DNA of 59,299 nucleotides from an uncultured Phocaeicola sp. (lineage in GTDB: Bacteria > Bacteroidota > Bacteroidia > Bacteroidales > Bacteroidaceae): the NCBI GenBank assembly GCA_944320855.1, contig CALUJF010000016.1, positions 1 through 59,299 of the forward strand, in the 5' to 3' direction. Of this stretch, positions 34,627-43,713 are shown piece after piece. Under the pieces are notes generated by a model. It searched no databases, was not told the DNA's origin, and saw nothing but the letters and a program-made list of their open reading frames with translations. The number at the start of each line of letters is the position of its first letter. Position 1 is the first letter of the stretch. The translations under genes were made by a program, and so were the position numbers.

Positions 34627-34672
34627 ATGCATGCAGTGTGAGTTTTCCCACTATCTGCATGCATATTTTTTT
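34627..34672 (+). terminator. Terminator of the DUF4301 gene
   Basis: ATGCATGCAG (34627-34636) / CTGCATGCAT (34655-34664), a perfect 10-bp stem with an 18-base loop, followed by ATTTTTTTATT on the plus strand. Confidence 0.92.
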
Positions 34673-34673
34673 A

Positions 34674-35174
34674 TTATTCAATATCAATAGCCATTATATA
34701 GTCATTCATATAGTATCCGCCACCTATATCGAAATCACCTTCGGAAACCTTTTTCATTCCCATATGCAGATAAAATCCTAAGGCTGGATTGTTGCGGTTC
34801 ACATTCAGTTCCATTCTGCATGGCTTTTCATTTATTTCCTTTATAGCTTCCTTTGCCTTGCAGAACAACTGTTTTCCGATATGTTCCTTCTGGAATTCCG
34901 GCAGAACATAGATTTTCTGCAGGTGAAACAAATCTTCTCCTTCCTTCTGTATGGATACATATCCGGCAGCCTTGTTGTCCACATATGCCAGATAGTAGAT
35001 ATGCCCTTCTTCAGTCATCTGTTTATGGAGATTCTCGGGCGAATACATCCAGTCCATCATGTAGTCTATCTGTTCTTTGGTCAGGATATCCTTGTAAGTG
35101 GCAGGAAATGCTATCCATGCCAGTTTGTTTATCAGTTTGATATCCTCTGTAGTAGCTTTTCTAATATTAGTCAT
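34674..35174 (-). CDS. GNAT-family N-acetyltransferase
   Basis: A 166-residue acetyltransferase beginning MTNIRKATTEDIKLINKLAW. The acetyl-CoA loop is in VLPEFQKEHIGKQLFCKAKE (a Q-x-x-x-x-G variant) and motif B in NRNNPALGFYLHMGMKKVSE. The substrate is unknown. The ATG at 35174 is preferred over an in-frame GTG two codons upstream; a TATTTTTG box lies at 35202-35209. Divergent from the padR-pspC pair. Confidence 0.88.
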   Translation of the reverse strand: MTNIRKATTEDIKLINKLAWIAFPATYKDILTKEQIDYMMDWMYSPENLHKQMTEEGHIYYLAYVDNKAAGYVSIQKEGEDLFHLQKIYVLPEFQKEHIGKQLFCKAKEAIKEINEKPCRMELNVNRNNPALGFYLHMGMKKVSEGDFDIGGGYYMNDYIMAIDIE

Positions 35175-35201
35175 AAACACTGTTTTTTAGTTGTACTCTC
35201 A

Positions 35202-35209
35202 CAAAAATA
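35202..35209 (-). promoter_or_regulatory. -7 promoter element of the GNAT gene
   Basis: CAAAAATA reads TATTTTTG on the minus strand (TAnnTTTG), 28 bases before the ATG at 35174. Confidence 0.6.
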
Positions 35210-35306
35210 CGTTTTTATAAGGCTGATTGTAGTTCTTCTTTAGTTAATTGTTTTAAAAATAAGAAAAATTCAAGTACTTTGCAATACAAGGTAATCTAAT
35301 AATGCA

Positions 35307-35314
35307 TATATTTG
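35307..35314 (+). promoter_or_regulatory. -7 promoter element of the padR-pspC pair
   Basis: TATATTTG matches TAnnTTTG, 31 bases before the ATG at 35345. A TTTG at 35278-35281 is 25 bases upstream, somewhat far for a -33 element. Confidence 0.55.
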
Positions 35315-35344
35315 TGCCATACAAACTAAGTAATACAGATAATC

Positions 35345-35692
35345 ATGAATGTTGACAATGTAAAGTCTCAGATGCGAAAGGGGATGCTTGAATATTGCAT
35401 ACTCCTGTTGCTGCACAGAGAACCTTCGTATGCGTCGGATATAATCCAGAAGCTGAAGGATGCAAAGCTTATAGTAGTGGAAGGGACGCTCTATCCATTG
35501 CTTACCAGACTGAAGAATGACGGTCTTCTGTCGTACGATTGGGTTGAATCCACTCAGGGGCCGCCACGCAAATACTACAAACTAACCTCTGATGGGGAAG
35601 GAGTACTGTCTGAGTTGGAAACGGCATGGGACGAACTCTCCAATACTGTAAATCATTTAAGAAACGAACTTTTAATAATTGAATCAAAATGA
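35345..35692 (+). CDS. PadR-family transcription regulator
   Basis: A 115-residue winged-helix protein of the short PadR type. It has MRKGMLEYCILLLLHREPSY at the start, the wing VVEGTLYPLLTRLKNDGLLS, and GPPRKYYKLTSDGEGVLSEL. It overlaps the PspC gene by 4 bases (ATGA). PadR-PspC pairs are common; the regulator probably represses its own operon in response to envelope signals. Confidence 0.92.
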   Translation: MNVDNVKSQMRKGMLEYCILLLLHREPSYASDIIQKLKDAKLIVVEGTLYPLLTRLKNDGLLSYDWVESTQGPPRKYYKLTSDGEGVLSELETAWDELSNTVNHLRNELLIIESK

Positions 35693-36756
35693 AAAAGACA
35701 TTGACAGTTAATTTAGGTGGTACTGTTTATCACATAGATGAAGATGCATATGTATTGTTGGATAATTATCTGAATAATCTGAAATACCATTTCCGTAGTG
35801 AGGCTGATGCCGATGAAATAGTAAAGGATATGGAAAACCGTATAGCGGAGCTGTTTTCCGAATATATCAACCACGGCCAGCAGGTCATAACCATAGAGAA
35901 TGTAGAGGAAGTTATAGCCCGTATGGGTAAACCGGAGGAAATCAATTCTGAGAATGACTCAAACGGCAATACAGACGCTTCGGATAACGAAGAGTCGCCT
36001 AAACGCCGCCTGTTCAGAAACCCTGATGACAGAGTCCTTGGTGGAGTGGTGTCTGGGCTTGCCGCATATTTCGGATGGGATGTGGCATGGACACGTATTG
36101 CAGTTTTGATTTGCGGTATATTCCTGCATGGATTTATATTGGCATATATCATAGCATGGATTATAATACCACTGGCACGTACAGCTACAGAGAAACTCCA
36201 GATGAAGGGCGAACCGGTGAATATGGAGAATATAGGAAAAACAGTAACCGATGGCTTTGAAAGAATGAATGACTATGTACATTCCGACAAACCTCGTACG
36301 TTTATCCAGAAACTTGGAAATATATTCTTCTCAGTGATAGGTTTCTTCATAAAGTTGGCATTTATCATATTGGCCATATGCTGTGCCCCGGTTGTGATAG
36401 TTGTCTTGATAGTGCTTTTTGCCTTGCTTATGGCTGCTACAGGAGTACTGGTCAGTGTACCGGCATTTTTCTATGAGGCATTGCCTTACATAAACTGGGA
36501 TACTGTCGGGACATCTGCAGGTCTTGCGGTTACTATGGTAGTTTGCGGACTGTTGCTGATAGGCATCCCTGTGATAGGCCTTATCCATCTTATATTGCAT
36601 CTTGCGGGAAAGAAAGAGCCTATGTCCACTTCGATGAAGGTCGTTATGATATTGTTATGGATAGTAGCGGCTTCTGTAAGTATAGTGTTGGTTTCGCAGG
36701 CACCGTTCATTATTCACCCTTCACATTTTCTAATTGACAGTTCTTATAGTCTTTAA
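35689..36756 (+). CDS. PspC-domain membrane protein
   Basis: A 355-residue protein. Residues 1-100 are soluble and acidic. The PspC domain follows (RRLFRNPDDRVLGGVVSGLA, then AYFGWDVAWTRIAVLICGIF), then at least four further membrane segments (FIKLAFIILAICCAPVVIVV, later SAGLAVTMVVCGLLLIGIPV). Likely part of an envelope-stress response controlled by the overlapping padR. Confidence 0.9.
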   Translation: MKKTLTVNLGGTVYHIDEDAYVLLDNYLNNLKYHFRSEADADEIVKDMENRIAELFSEYINHGQQVITIENVEEVIARMGKPEEINSENDSNGNTDASDNEESPKRRLFRNPDDRVLGGVVSGLAAYFGWDVAWTRIAVLICGIFLHGFILAYIIAWIIIPLARTATEKLQMKGEPVNMENIGKTVTDGFERMNDYVHSDKPRTFIQKLGNIFFSVIGFFIKLAFIILAICCAPVVIVVLIVLFALLMAATGVLVSVPAFFYEALPYINWDTVGTSAGLAVTMVVCGLLLIGIPVIGLIHLILHLAGKKEPMSTSMKVVMILLWIVAASVSIVLVSQAPFIIHPSHFLIDSSYSL

Positions 36757-36805
36757 ATAAGATAGGCTACACCTCGTAATTAAATGTTGAAAACTCTGTT
36801 TTCAC

Positions 36806-36836
36806 TTTGTTTTTCACTCTGTTTGCACTATCTTTG
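36806..36836 (+). promoter_or_regulatory. purT promoter
   Basis: TTTG (36806-36809) and TATCTTTG (36829-36836) with a 19-base spacer, a complete Bacteroidetes -33/-7 promoter. The purT ATG is 30 bases further on. Confidence 0.85.
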
Positions 36837-36865
36837 CAGATATATAGACAAAAACTCTTATAATT

Positions 36866-38035
36866 ATGACTAAAAAAATACTTTTGCTTGGCTCCGGAGA
36901 ATTGGGTAAGGAGTTTGTAATTGCTGCCAAAAGATTGGGACAGTATGTAATTGCATGTGATTCTTATGCCGGTGCACCCGCAATGCAGGTTGCCGACGCT
37001 TGTGAGGTGTTCAGTATGCTTGATGGAGATGCGCTCGACAAGGTTGTAGCAAAATATCGTCCTGATATTATTGTTCCTGAGATTGAGGCTATTCGTACAG
37101 AACGTCTTTTCCATCTGGAACAAGAAGGAATTCAGGTAGTTCCAAGTGCCCGTGCCGTAAATTACACAATGAACCGCAAGGCTATTCGTGATCTTGCCGC
37201 AAAAGAACTGGGTCTTAAAACAGCTAAGTATTATTATGCAAAATCATACGAGGAGCTGAAGGAAGCAGCCGAAAAGATTGGTTATCCTTGTGTTATCAAA
37301 CCATTGATGTCATCTTCAGGTAAGGGACAGTCTGTTGCCAAAGGTCCCGAAGACTTGCAGTATTCATGGGATTATGGATGCAGCGGAAGCCGTGGCGATA
37401 TCAAGGAACTCATTGTAGAAGAATTTATCAAGTTCGACAGCGAAATAACACTTCTTACTGTAACTCAGAAGAACGGTCCTACATTGTTCTGTCCTCCTAT
37501 AGGTCATGTACAGAAGGGTGGCGACTACCGCGAAAGTTTCCAGCCCGCACGCATCGCTCCTGAACACTTGGCTGAGGCTCAGCAGATGGCAGCTAAAGTT
37601 ACAGAAGCACTTACAGGTTACGGACTTTGGGGAGTAGAGTTTTTCCTGAGCCACGATAATGGCGTGTACTTCTCGGAACTTTCTCCACGTCCACATGACA
37701 CAGGTATGGTGACACTGGCAAATACTCAGAACCTTAACGAATTCGAACTTCATCTGTATGCCATCCTCGGATTGCCTATACCGGGAATCACTCAGGAACA
37801 CATCGGTGCAAGTGCCGTTATCCTTTCGCCTATAGCAAGCAAGGATGCTCCTCGATATAAGGGTATAGAAAATGTATGTTCTCAGCCTGACACATACTTG
37901 CGTATATTCGGTAAGCCATATACAAAGCTTAACCGTCGTATGGGCGTAGTAGTCTGCTATGATAAGGTAGGCGGAAATCTTGATGCACTCCGTGACAAAT
38001 GTAAGTCACTTGCCGATAAAGTTGAGGTATATTGA
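36866..38035 (+). CDS. purT: Formate-dependent phosphoribosylglycinamide formyltransferase
   Basis: A 389-residue ATP-grasp enzyme converting GAR, formate and ATP to formyl-GAR in purine synthesis, independent of folate. The N-terminal PreATP-grasp domain starts [20 protein letters not shown]. The ATP-grasp core has [37 protein letters not shown] and [20 protein letters not shown]. Length is normal. Followed by array D. Confidence 0.96.
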   Translation: MTKKILLLGSGELGKEFVIAAKRLGQYVIACDSYAGAPAMQVADACEVFSMLDGDALDKVVAKYRPDIIVPEIEAIRTERLFHLEQEGIQVVPSARAVNYTMNRKAIRDLAAKELGLKTAKYYYAKSYEELKEAAEKIGYPCVIKPLMSSSGKGQSVAKGPEDLQYSWDYGCSGSRGDIKELIVEEFIKFDSEITLLTVTQKNGPTLFCPPIGHVQKGGDYRESFQPARIAPEHLAEAQQMAAKVTEALTGYGLWGVEFFLSHDNGVYFSELSPRPHDTGMVTLANTQNLNEFELHLYAILGLPIPGITQEHIGASAVILSPIASKDAPRYKGIENVCSQPDTYLRIFGKPYTKLNRRMGVVVCYDKVGGNLDALRDKCKSLADKVEVY

Positions 38036-38057
38036 TACGTCTAAACAGCAAATAAAC

Positions 38058-38220
38058 GGAAATTAAATGCGTGCTAAACGCTGAATGAACGCTGAATGAA
38101 CGTTGGATGAACGCCCGCTGAACACCGGATGAACACGGTGTACGGCGGGCGTTATTGTTTTATTTATCATTTAGCAACCGTTTAATTTCTGTTCAGCACC
38201 CGTTCACTACCCGTTCACTC
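38058..38220. repeat. Array D: 11-bp units in two opposed arms
   Basis: Left arm: consecutive 11-bp units ending in AAC (38069-38079, then GCTGAATGAAC at 38080-38090 and again 38091-38101, GTTGGATGAAC 38102-38112, GCCCGCTGAAC 38113-38123, ACCGGATGAAC 38124-38134). Right arm (38169-38220): related 11-bp units on the other strand, GTTCAGCACCC, GTTCACTACCC, GTTCACTCAGG, the last running into the ccsBA stop codon. Both arms also share a GAAATTAAA...GCTAAA stretch in opposite orientation. The gap is convergent (purT and ccsBA). Confidence 0.85.
38110..38160 (+). terminator. Hairpin terminator inside array D (purT)
   Basis: AACGCCCGC (38110-38118) / GCGGGCGTT (38145-38153), with inner ACACCG (38122-38127) / CGGTGT (38136-38141), followed by ATTGTTTTATTTAT. 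The stem is built out of the 11-bp repeat units. Confidence 0.75.
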
Positions 38221-40423
38221 AGGCATAACTGTGCATACCTCCAAGTATGAAATTTACTCCGAAATATGTTATCAGCACAGATATGAAAGCCAATATGCAG
38301 AAACGGTGGAAGAACATAGGATTCCTGAAACAACGGATAGACTCAGTATGCAGGGCTGCCGAGTAAATCAGCATGGTGATGAGTGCCCATACCTCTTTCG
38401 GGTCCCATCCCCAATATCTTCCCCACGATACATTGGCCCAGATTGCTCCTATGAAGATTCCGAAAACCAACAGGAATACGGCAGGATAGAGAATTATCCG
38501 GCTGCTGTTTTCAAGATTGCTGATGTCACTGCTTCTGTTTCCGCTCCTATGGAGAATTTCTGCGGAAATGCCGTTCAGCATCATTATGGCAAACAGGGAA
38601 TACGAAATCATGATGGACATGACATGTATACTAAGAAGAGGCGACGAGAGTACCGGCATCAGTGGAGTTATGGCAGGATTGCTGTCGCCCATCATTGCTA
38701 CCAATAGCGCAAGTCCGGAAATCATAAATCCTACGGAAACGGAGTTTTTCATCCGCTTGCGGAAAACAATGCTGAATGTTATAGATACAACGGACATAAC
38801 CAGCATGGTTTCAAAGCCGTTTGAAACAGGGATATGTCCGCTTATTATCCATCGCAGCGCAATAATGCCTGCCACATAGGCGAGGGTAGGGAACAGCAAA
38901 AAGTATAGGCAACGGTTTATTCCGTGATTGTTTTTAGACTTTATTATATTGTAAATCTGAAAGATATAACCGAAAAGTCCAACCGTGAGGCAGAACATGG
39001 CGAGTAATTTCAGATTTGCAAACGAATTGTATATCCTTTCAGCCTTGAATTTCAGATTTGAAGGCAAGGATTTTCCCGCTTCCTTCTCCTGAAATCTTAT
39101 GATTTTGTCTACGAGTTTTTCCGTTTCCTCAAAATCCTTCATTGCAACTTTTTCGGCCACATAGTTCATGCTGTATCTTATGAAAAGCCATTTTTCGCGT
39201 TCTATGCTCGACGGCAGATTGTCGGGGATGGAATACCATGTAAATGTACCTTTCTCTTTATCGAACACGGGGTATATCTTCAGAAGATTTCCCGTACATA
39301 GAGAGCTGATAAGGCTGAATTTCTCTGCTGCTTCTTCCAGCTCACGGAGATGCGTTCTGTCTTTCTCTGTCTTCAGTTGTTCGTCTATCTTGAATCCGTC
39401 GGTTCCGATAAAGTCCGTCAGTTTTGCGTATTGGCCTTCTATGCCCAAAACTTTCTGTACATATTTGCTTTTTATGCGGATGAAAGGCTCCTCTTTCCAG
39501 TAGTCGTAGTAGAAAAAACATCCTGTAAGCACCTGTTCTGCCGACAGCCCTTCGTAGCTTTTCTTTCCGTATATCTTCTTGGTGAAGTCTATGGCAAGAG
39601 TTTGGAGCGGTGCAATTCGTCCGTTGTGATTTATGCGTAAGTTTCCGAATACTTCAGCCGTGCCTGCCGGTAGTACCGGTGGTAATTTGCTTACGGCAAA
39701 CGATGATACGAAAGGTATGAGCAGGAGCACGCATGCTGCAGAAATCCTCCTCATGAAAGCCGATTTCTTCTCGAAAAAGAACAGTGCCATCGAAAGAAAG
39801 AGTAGTATATATCCGCTGTAGGTGACAGCAATTCCAATCGGGTCGTGGCTTACATACAGGGTACTGCCTTTTCCGTCGGCATCATATCCCGACTGATAGA
39901 AGCGGTAGCCTCTGTGTCGTAATATCCGGTTCATAGAAACTGTTCCTTCTATATCCGCGCCATCCTGTATGGTTATCGTGCTTACATAGTCCATGGGTGT
40001 GGTGGTACCGGAATAATATTCTGTACGGAAACCCTTTAGCGAAACGCTGAAAGGGAGTTTGTGTTCCGCATTGTCGGCCGTCCGGAAACACTGTTGGGGA
40101 TTTTCGTCCATTCTGAGATGTATGCTACCTTGTACTCCGAAGACATGAGTGATGAATGCCCCTGTAAGGATTATTATAAAGGAGGCATGCATACAGAAAG
40201 TGATTATCCGCCGGTATAGTTTCCGCTTGAGAATATAGGTCATTCCGGAAATGGCTGCAACGAACCATAGGGCTATAAACAGTGGGTTGGAATAGAAATG
40301 CCGGTTTACAAATGGTGTACCGTAAGTTTTTTCTGCTATAGTGGCTGTCACCATGATAATTATCAGCAGCGACATGGCTGTGATGGAAATGTGTTTTGAT
40401 ATTTGGGGCGGCAGTTTTATCAT
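38219..40423 (-). CDS. Fused cytochrome c maturation protein CcsBA (ResB-ResC)
   Basis: A 734-residue inner-membrane haem-ligation protein of system II. The N-terminal part (1-440) is ResB/CcsB-like, with four membrane segments and a large periplasmic loop. The C-terminal part (about 470-734) is CcsA/ResC-like with the haem-handling signature WGRYWGWDPKEVWAL near residue 670 and conserved His residues in flanking helices. It exports haem and attaches it to CxxCH motifs. It sits downstream of a di-haem protein gene, its likely client. No -7 box is evident upstream; the stop lies inside array D. Confidence 0.92.
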   Translation of the reverse strand: MIKLPPQISKHISITAMSLLIIIMVTATIAEKTYGTPFVNRHFYSNPLFIALWFVAAISGMTYILKRKLYRRIITFCMHASFIIILTGAFITHVFGVQGSIHLRMDENPQQCFRTADNAEHKLPFSVSLKGFRTEYYSGTTTPMDYVSTITIQDGADIEGTVSMNRILRHRGYRFYQSGYDADGKGSTLYVSHDPIGIAVTYSGYILLFLSMALFFFEKKSAFMRRISAACVLLLIPFVSSFAVSKLPPVLPAGTAEVFGNLRINHNGRIAPLQTLAIDFTKKIYGKKSYEGLSAEQVLTGCFFYYDYWKEEPFIRIKSKYVQKVLGIEGQYAKLTDFIGTDGFKIDEQLKTEKDRTHLRELEEAAEKFSLISSLCTGNLLKIYPVFDKEKGTFTWYSIPDNLPSSIEREKWLFIRYSMNYVAEKVAMKDFEETEKLVDKIIRFQEKEAGKSLPSNLKFKAERIYNSFANLKLLAMFCLTVGLFGYIFQIYNIIKSKNNHGINRCLYFLLFPTLAYVAGIIALRWIISGHIPVSNGFETMLVMSVVSITFSIVFRKRMKNSVSVGFMISGLALLVAMMGDSNPAITPLMPVLSSPLLSIHVMSIMISYSLFAIMMLNGISAEILHRSGNRSSDISNLENSSRIILYPAVFLLVFGIFIGAIWANVSWGRYWGWDPKEVWALITMLIYSAALHTESIRCFRNPMFFHRFCILAFISVLITYFGVNFILGGMHSYA

Positions 40424-40447
40424 ATGTAAATCTGTGTTTATTCAAAA

Positions 40448-40479
40448 GACTGTCCCCGTACTTCTTTCCGAGGGCAGTC
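40448..40479 (-). terminator. Terminator-like hairpin between DUF1111 and ccsBA genes
   Basis: GACTGTCCCCG (40448-40458) / CGAGGGCAGTC (40469-40479), pairing with one wobble and one mismatch. On the minus strand it is followed by TTTTGAATAAAC. It sits only 25 bases before the ccsBA ATG, so it could act as an attenuator rather than a full stop. Confidence 0.55.
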
Positions 40480-40509
40480 ATGTTATGTGATAACTATAAA
40501 TCTGTATTG

Positions 40510-40597
40510 TTTGACAGCTGTCGGACGAACGTTTGACACGTGTCGTCCATATGTCCGACAGCTGTCAGTCATATGTTTGACACGTGTCAAACGATAG
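40510..40597. repeat. Array C: alternating palindromes, 22-bp period
   Basis: Four 22-bp units (40510-40531, 40532-40553, 40554-40575, 40576-40597) whose cores alternate GACAGCTGTC, GACACGTGTC, GACAGCTGTC, GACACGTGTC. Between them CATATG occurs twice (40548-40553, 40570-40575), centred exactly 11 bp from the neighbouring cores. The last core extends to TTTGACACGTGTCAAA. It lies between the DUF1111 and ccsBA genes. Confidence 0.95.
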
Positions 40598-40683
40598 ATT
40601 TTTTTAGTCTGAATATACTTCGCAATCCGAATAAAGCTTGCTGAAGTCTATTCGTTTATGATTTTAATTCAGAAGATTTATCT

Positions 40684-42363
40684 TTAGATAGAGTCGATAA
40701 ACTTGACTATCGCATCCCTGTCTTCTTTTGATAACTCTCTGAATTTCTGAGTAGTATAGTATGCATCACTCTTTTCGTTACCATGCCACATGATGGCTTC
40801 TATTACGTTGCGTGCACGGTTGTCATGAAGTCTGTCGGCCGTAGGCGAGCCGGTACATCTCTGGTGAAGTCCTCTTCCCCAGAGCGGAGTGGTTCGGCAC
40901 CATCCAGTACGGATATCGTTCACCATGTATAGCTTGTGCTGAATCATGTCCGAATAAGGCCATATCTTCTGGTTAGGATACTTTGGCAGACGGCTGTCGC
41001 CCTTGCTGAAAACTCCGTTAGGGTCGTAGAAATTGTCGTCGCCTGTAGTCCATGACGGTTTGTGGCAGTATGTGCAGCCAATCTGTTCGAAGAGTTCCTT
41101 GCCTTTCAGTACATCCGGGTCGTCTACATTCCTTGCTGCCGGAACAGCAAGGCCTCTGTGCCATACCATGAAATCAACGTAATCCTCGTCGCTCATTTCT
41201 ACGTCAAGTTCTTTCGAGGTGAGATAAGCGTAAATGGCAGCTGCGGTTTTGTCTGAATCGTTATAGTCCTTAGAATGCCATGTAGGATGGTTCTTATTCG
41301 GATCTACCTTTTCTATATATTCCTTATATCCGGCCTGTACATCAGGGTCTTGTGAAGAATATAAAGCGTATGTTCCTTCCGCATCAAGATAATGGTATCT
41401 TCTGTTGGTTCTTGTCACGTTTGTGATATTCCAAAGAGCGTTTGTTCCAGCTGCATCCTGCAGAGGTCCGCGGCTAAGGGCATATGTGAATTTGAACGGA
41501 TGATCTTCCTTAGGGGTCCCGGAGATAACATCTGTAGGCTTGGTGTTGCTGTATTGTTTCACCCATTCTCCATTCTTGAAGAATGCCGGATTTATACCGT
41601 TAGGCAATAGTCTGTCGGCTTCCTGTTTTGCATATTCGGCTTTCAAGTCTTCGTCTGAGATAGCGTCAAGAAGTCCTGTTCCATATATGCCGATTGTAGA
41701 CTCTATCCTTACGGCATAATCTTCCGGTAGGGTATATCTTTGATTATAGACATAGATGGCGTCTTTAGGAATTGTCACTTCCGGATATTGCAGCTCGTAT
41801 TTCTCACCATCGGGGAAGGTATTGTTCCATTGGTCTGTATGGTTTTTCCATTCCACGGTTATCTTGCTTTCGTCCAATGGAGCCTTGAAAGGTTCCACGG
41901 CATGTGTCTGCGGCATACCTGCAAGCCAGCTGACATAAGCATCAGTCTGTGGGTTATATACCACGAGCAGACATCCGTTTCCAATATCGTTTGTATCGAA
42001 TTTTCCTGCGGGAAGCCTTTTACCGTGACCGTAGCCCGGATGGCAGTGGATGCACGAAGTACGGATATACACAGGACCAAGTCCGCTTCTCACTCCTTCC
42101 TGATTGCTCATGAAAGGTTTCTCAAACAGAGCCTCACCGTTTTTGAACTGGCTGTCCATTCCTGCCTGTTCCACAGCCGGAGTTGGCTGTTCGAGGGCGT
42201 TGGAGGTAGCGAGGAAAGATGTACCAAGCTGACCGCCGGTGTAGTACCATTCCGGCAAGTCGCCGTTCTGCTGATTGTCGTTGTCAGGCAAGTCGTTTGT
42301 ATTGTCATTACATGCAGTAAGTCCTGCAAGTAATGCTGTACCTAATAAATAAAGTTTCTTCAT
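40684..42363 (-). CDS. DUF1111 di-haem lipoprotein (putative thiol oxidoreductase)
   Basis: A 559-residue lipoprotein (lipobox AGLTAC). It has two haem c motifs: CIHCH (C104, C107, H108) followed by PGYGHGKRLPAG, and CTYCH near residue 430. The family is DUF1111, related to di-haem cytochrome c peroxidases and called thiol oxidoreductase in databases. It is repeatedly found next to imelysin genes in iron-regulated operons, as here. Located at the outer face of a membrane; likely an electron-transfer or iron-redox partner of imelysin. Confidence 0.9.
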   Translation of the reverse strand: MKKLYLLGTALLAGLTACNDNTNDLPDNDNQQNGDLPEWYYTGGQLGTSFLATSNALEQPTPAVEQAGMDSQFKNGEALFEKPFMSNQEGVRSGLGPVYIRTSCIHCHPGYGHGKRLPAGKFDTNDIGNGCLLVVYNPQTDAYVSWLAGMPQTHAVEPFKAPLDESKITVEWKNHTDQWNNTFPDGEKYELQYPEVTIPKDAIYVYNQRYTLPEDYAVRIESTIGIYGTGLLDAISDEDLKAEYAKQEADRLLPNGINPAFFKNGEWVKQYSNTKPTDVISGTPKEDHPFKFTYALSRGPLQDAAGTNALWNITNVTRTNRRYHYLDAEGTYALYSSQDPDVQAGYKEYIEKVDPNKNHPTWHSKDYNDSDKTAAAIYAYLTSKELDVEMSDEDYVDFMVWHRGLAVPAARNVDDPDVLKGKELFEQIGCTYCHKPSWTTGDDNFYDPNGVFSKGDSRLPKYPNQKIWPYSDMIQHKLYMVNDIRTGWCRTTPLWGRGLHQRCTGSPTADRLHDNRARNVIEAIMWHGNEKSDAYYTTQKFRELSKEDRDAIVKFIDSI

Positions 42364-42425
42364 AAGTTAGTTATTTTATATTTAAAGGATGTTTAATACA
42401 CTTTTATGTTTTATAAACAGTATAT

Positions 42426-42451
42426 GGTGTATAACACTAAGGTTATACACC
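42426..42451 (-). other. Intercistronic hairpin between imelysin and DUF1111 genes
   Basis: GGTGTATAAC (42426-42435) / GTTATACACC (42442-42451), a perfect 10-bp stem with a 6-base loop, inside a weaker ACAGT/ACTGT pair. There is no T-run on the minus strand, so it is more likely an mRNA-stability or processing element, or an operator, than a terminator. Confidence 0.6.
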
Positions 42452-42478
42452 TCACACTGTAACTGTAAATATTTATTA

Positions 42479-43672
42479 TTAATTTTCTGTCAGGATTTTT
42501 GACGCTTCGCTTAGTAAATCGGATACTTTTGTTACTGCGTTTATGGCATCCTTGGTAGCTTGAGCTTGTTCTGTAGCATTTTTTGCAAATGGTTCATGAA
42601 TCTTTCCTATAGCATCTATGGCTGCAGTAATGGCATCCTTAAGCTCTCTGTCCTTTTCTGCATTGACTGATGCAATGAAATCGCTTACAGACTTGTCACC
42701 CTCTTTGCTTCCCTGATATGCATTCCGGATACTTCTGATATTGTCGGCAAAATCAACAATAGAGTTGAGGCTGTATGGCGATTCTATATAGTTTTTGTCC
42801 TCTTTGCTACTTCCGTTGGCAGGGCGTCCCATTTTCTGTTCAGCCACTTCATCTGCTATGTCGATACAGCCTTGCAGGATTTCCTGTGCAGCATCTGTGT
42901 AGTTTACGTACTTGCTGCCACCCTGACCTGCATTGAGCATACTTTCTCCGTAGTTGAATGTAGGTTCAAGTTCATTTTCTGTAAGTATATCTTGCTTTTC
43001 TTTAGTTACATTGTCCATACCTGCCCATGATGCTTCAAGACGGATACACTGGAAGCAGAGGTCTTCTGCTACGGCTGCCATGTAAATCATCTGATTGTCA
43101 GTGAATTTATCGATGCTTCGTGGTCCTGAATTATCCCCGTTTAGCTGGAACAGCATGTATTCTATAGCATGGAAACCAAGCAGACCATAACCTAAGTTGG
43201 CACTAACGTATGAGCCGCCTCCTGTTCCGATAGCATTCATCATATCGTTATTTCCCAAAAGCTGATCGAGTGCTTCTTGATCAAGTGGCCAAGAATCGAT
43301 ATGTGGGTCGATATTATAATCTGCTGCTGCACCGAAAAGGAATGCTTCGCTCAATTCCCAGTATTTTCTTGATTCTTTCCAGTAGTTACCTGCTTCTGTG
43401 ATTTTGCTTGCAGCTAAAGTATTGTTGTCTGCTATGTATGCCTCTTTCGCTTCATTGCAGGCATTCATCAGATTGATAGCCGCATCCGCCATACTCTTGT
43501 AGGTAGGTATTACGGTGTTGTTCACGTAAGGAGTAACGGCATCCTTCAGAGTCTGTTCCTTTGCAGACAAGTCGCCTGTGTTTTCACCATTGTTGTCATC
43601 GCACGATGTAACCGATGTTGCCATGATAGCACTCATTGCTATAAAGGCAGAAGTCTTTAAAATACTTTTCAT
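42479..43672 (-). CDS. Imelysin-family lipoprotein (periplasmic iron-uptake type)
   Basis: A 397-residue lipoprotein (lipobox TSVTSC). All-helical imelysin (peptidase M75) fold with the conserved GxHxxE motif GFHAIEYM (G166, H168, E171), and a second half repeating the helical bundle. Imelysins such as IrpA and EfeO are iron-regulated periplasmic metal-binding proteins; the peptidase label is historical. It follows the porin gene by 41 bases and precedes the di-haem DUF1111 gene. Confidence 0.9.
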   Translation of the reverse strand: MKSILKTSAFIAMSAIMATSVTSCDDNNGENTGDLSAKEQTLKDAVTPYVNNTVIPTYKSMADAAINLMNACNEAKEAYIADNNTLAASKITEAGNYWKESRKYWELSEAFLFGAAADYNIDPHIDSWPLDQEALDQLLGNNDMMNAIGTGGGSYVSANLGYGLLGFHAIEYMLFQLNGDNSGPRSIDKFTDNQMIYMAAVAEDLCFQCIRLEASWAGMDNVTKEKQDILTENELEPTFNYGESMLNAGQGGSKYVNYTDAAQEILQGCIDIADEVAEQKMGRPANGSSKEDKNYIESPYSLNSIVDFADNIRSIRNAYQGSKEGDKSVSDFIASVNAEKDRELKDAITAAIDAIGKIHEPFAKNATEQAQATKDAINAVTKVSDLLSEASKILTEN

Positions 43673-43713
43673 TTTGATTTTGAATTAAAGTTATACATGT
43701 TTGTTTTTTGTGG

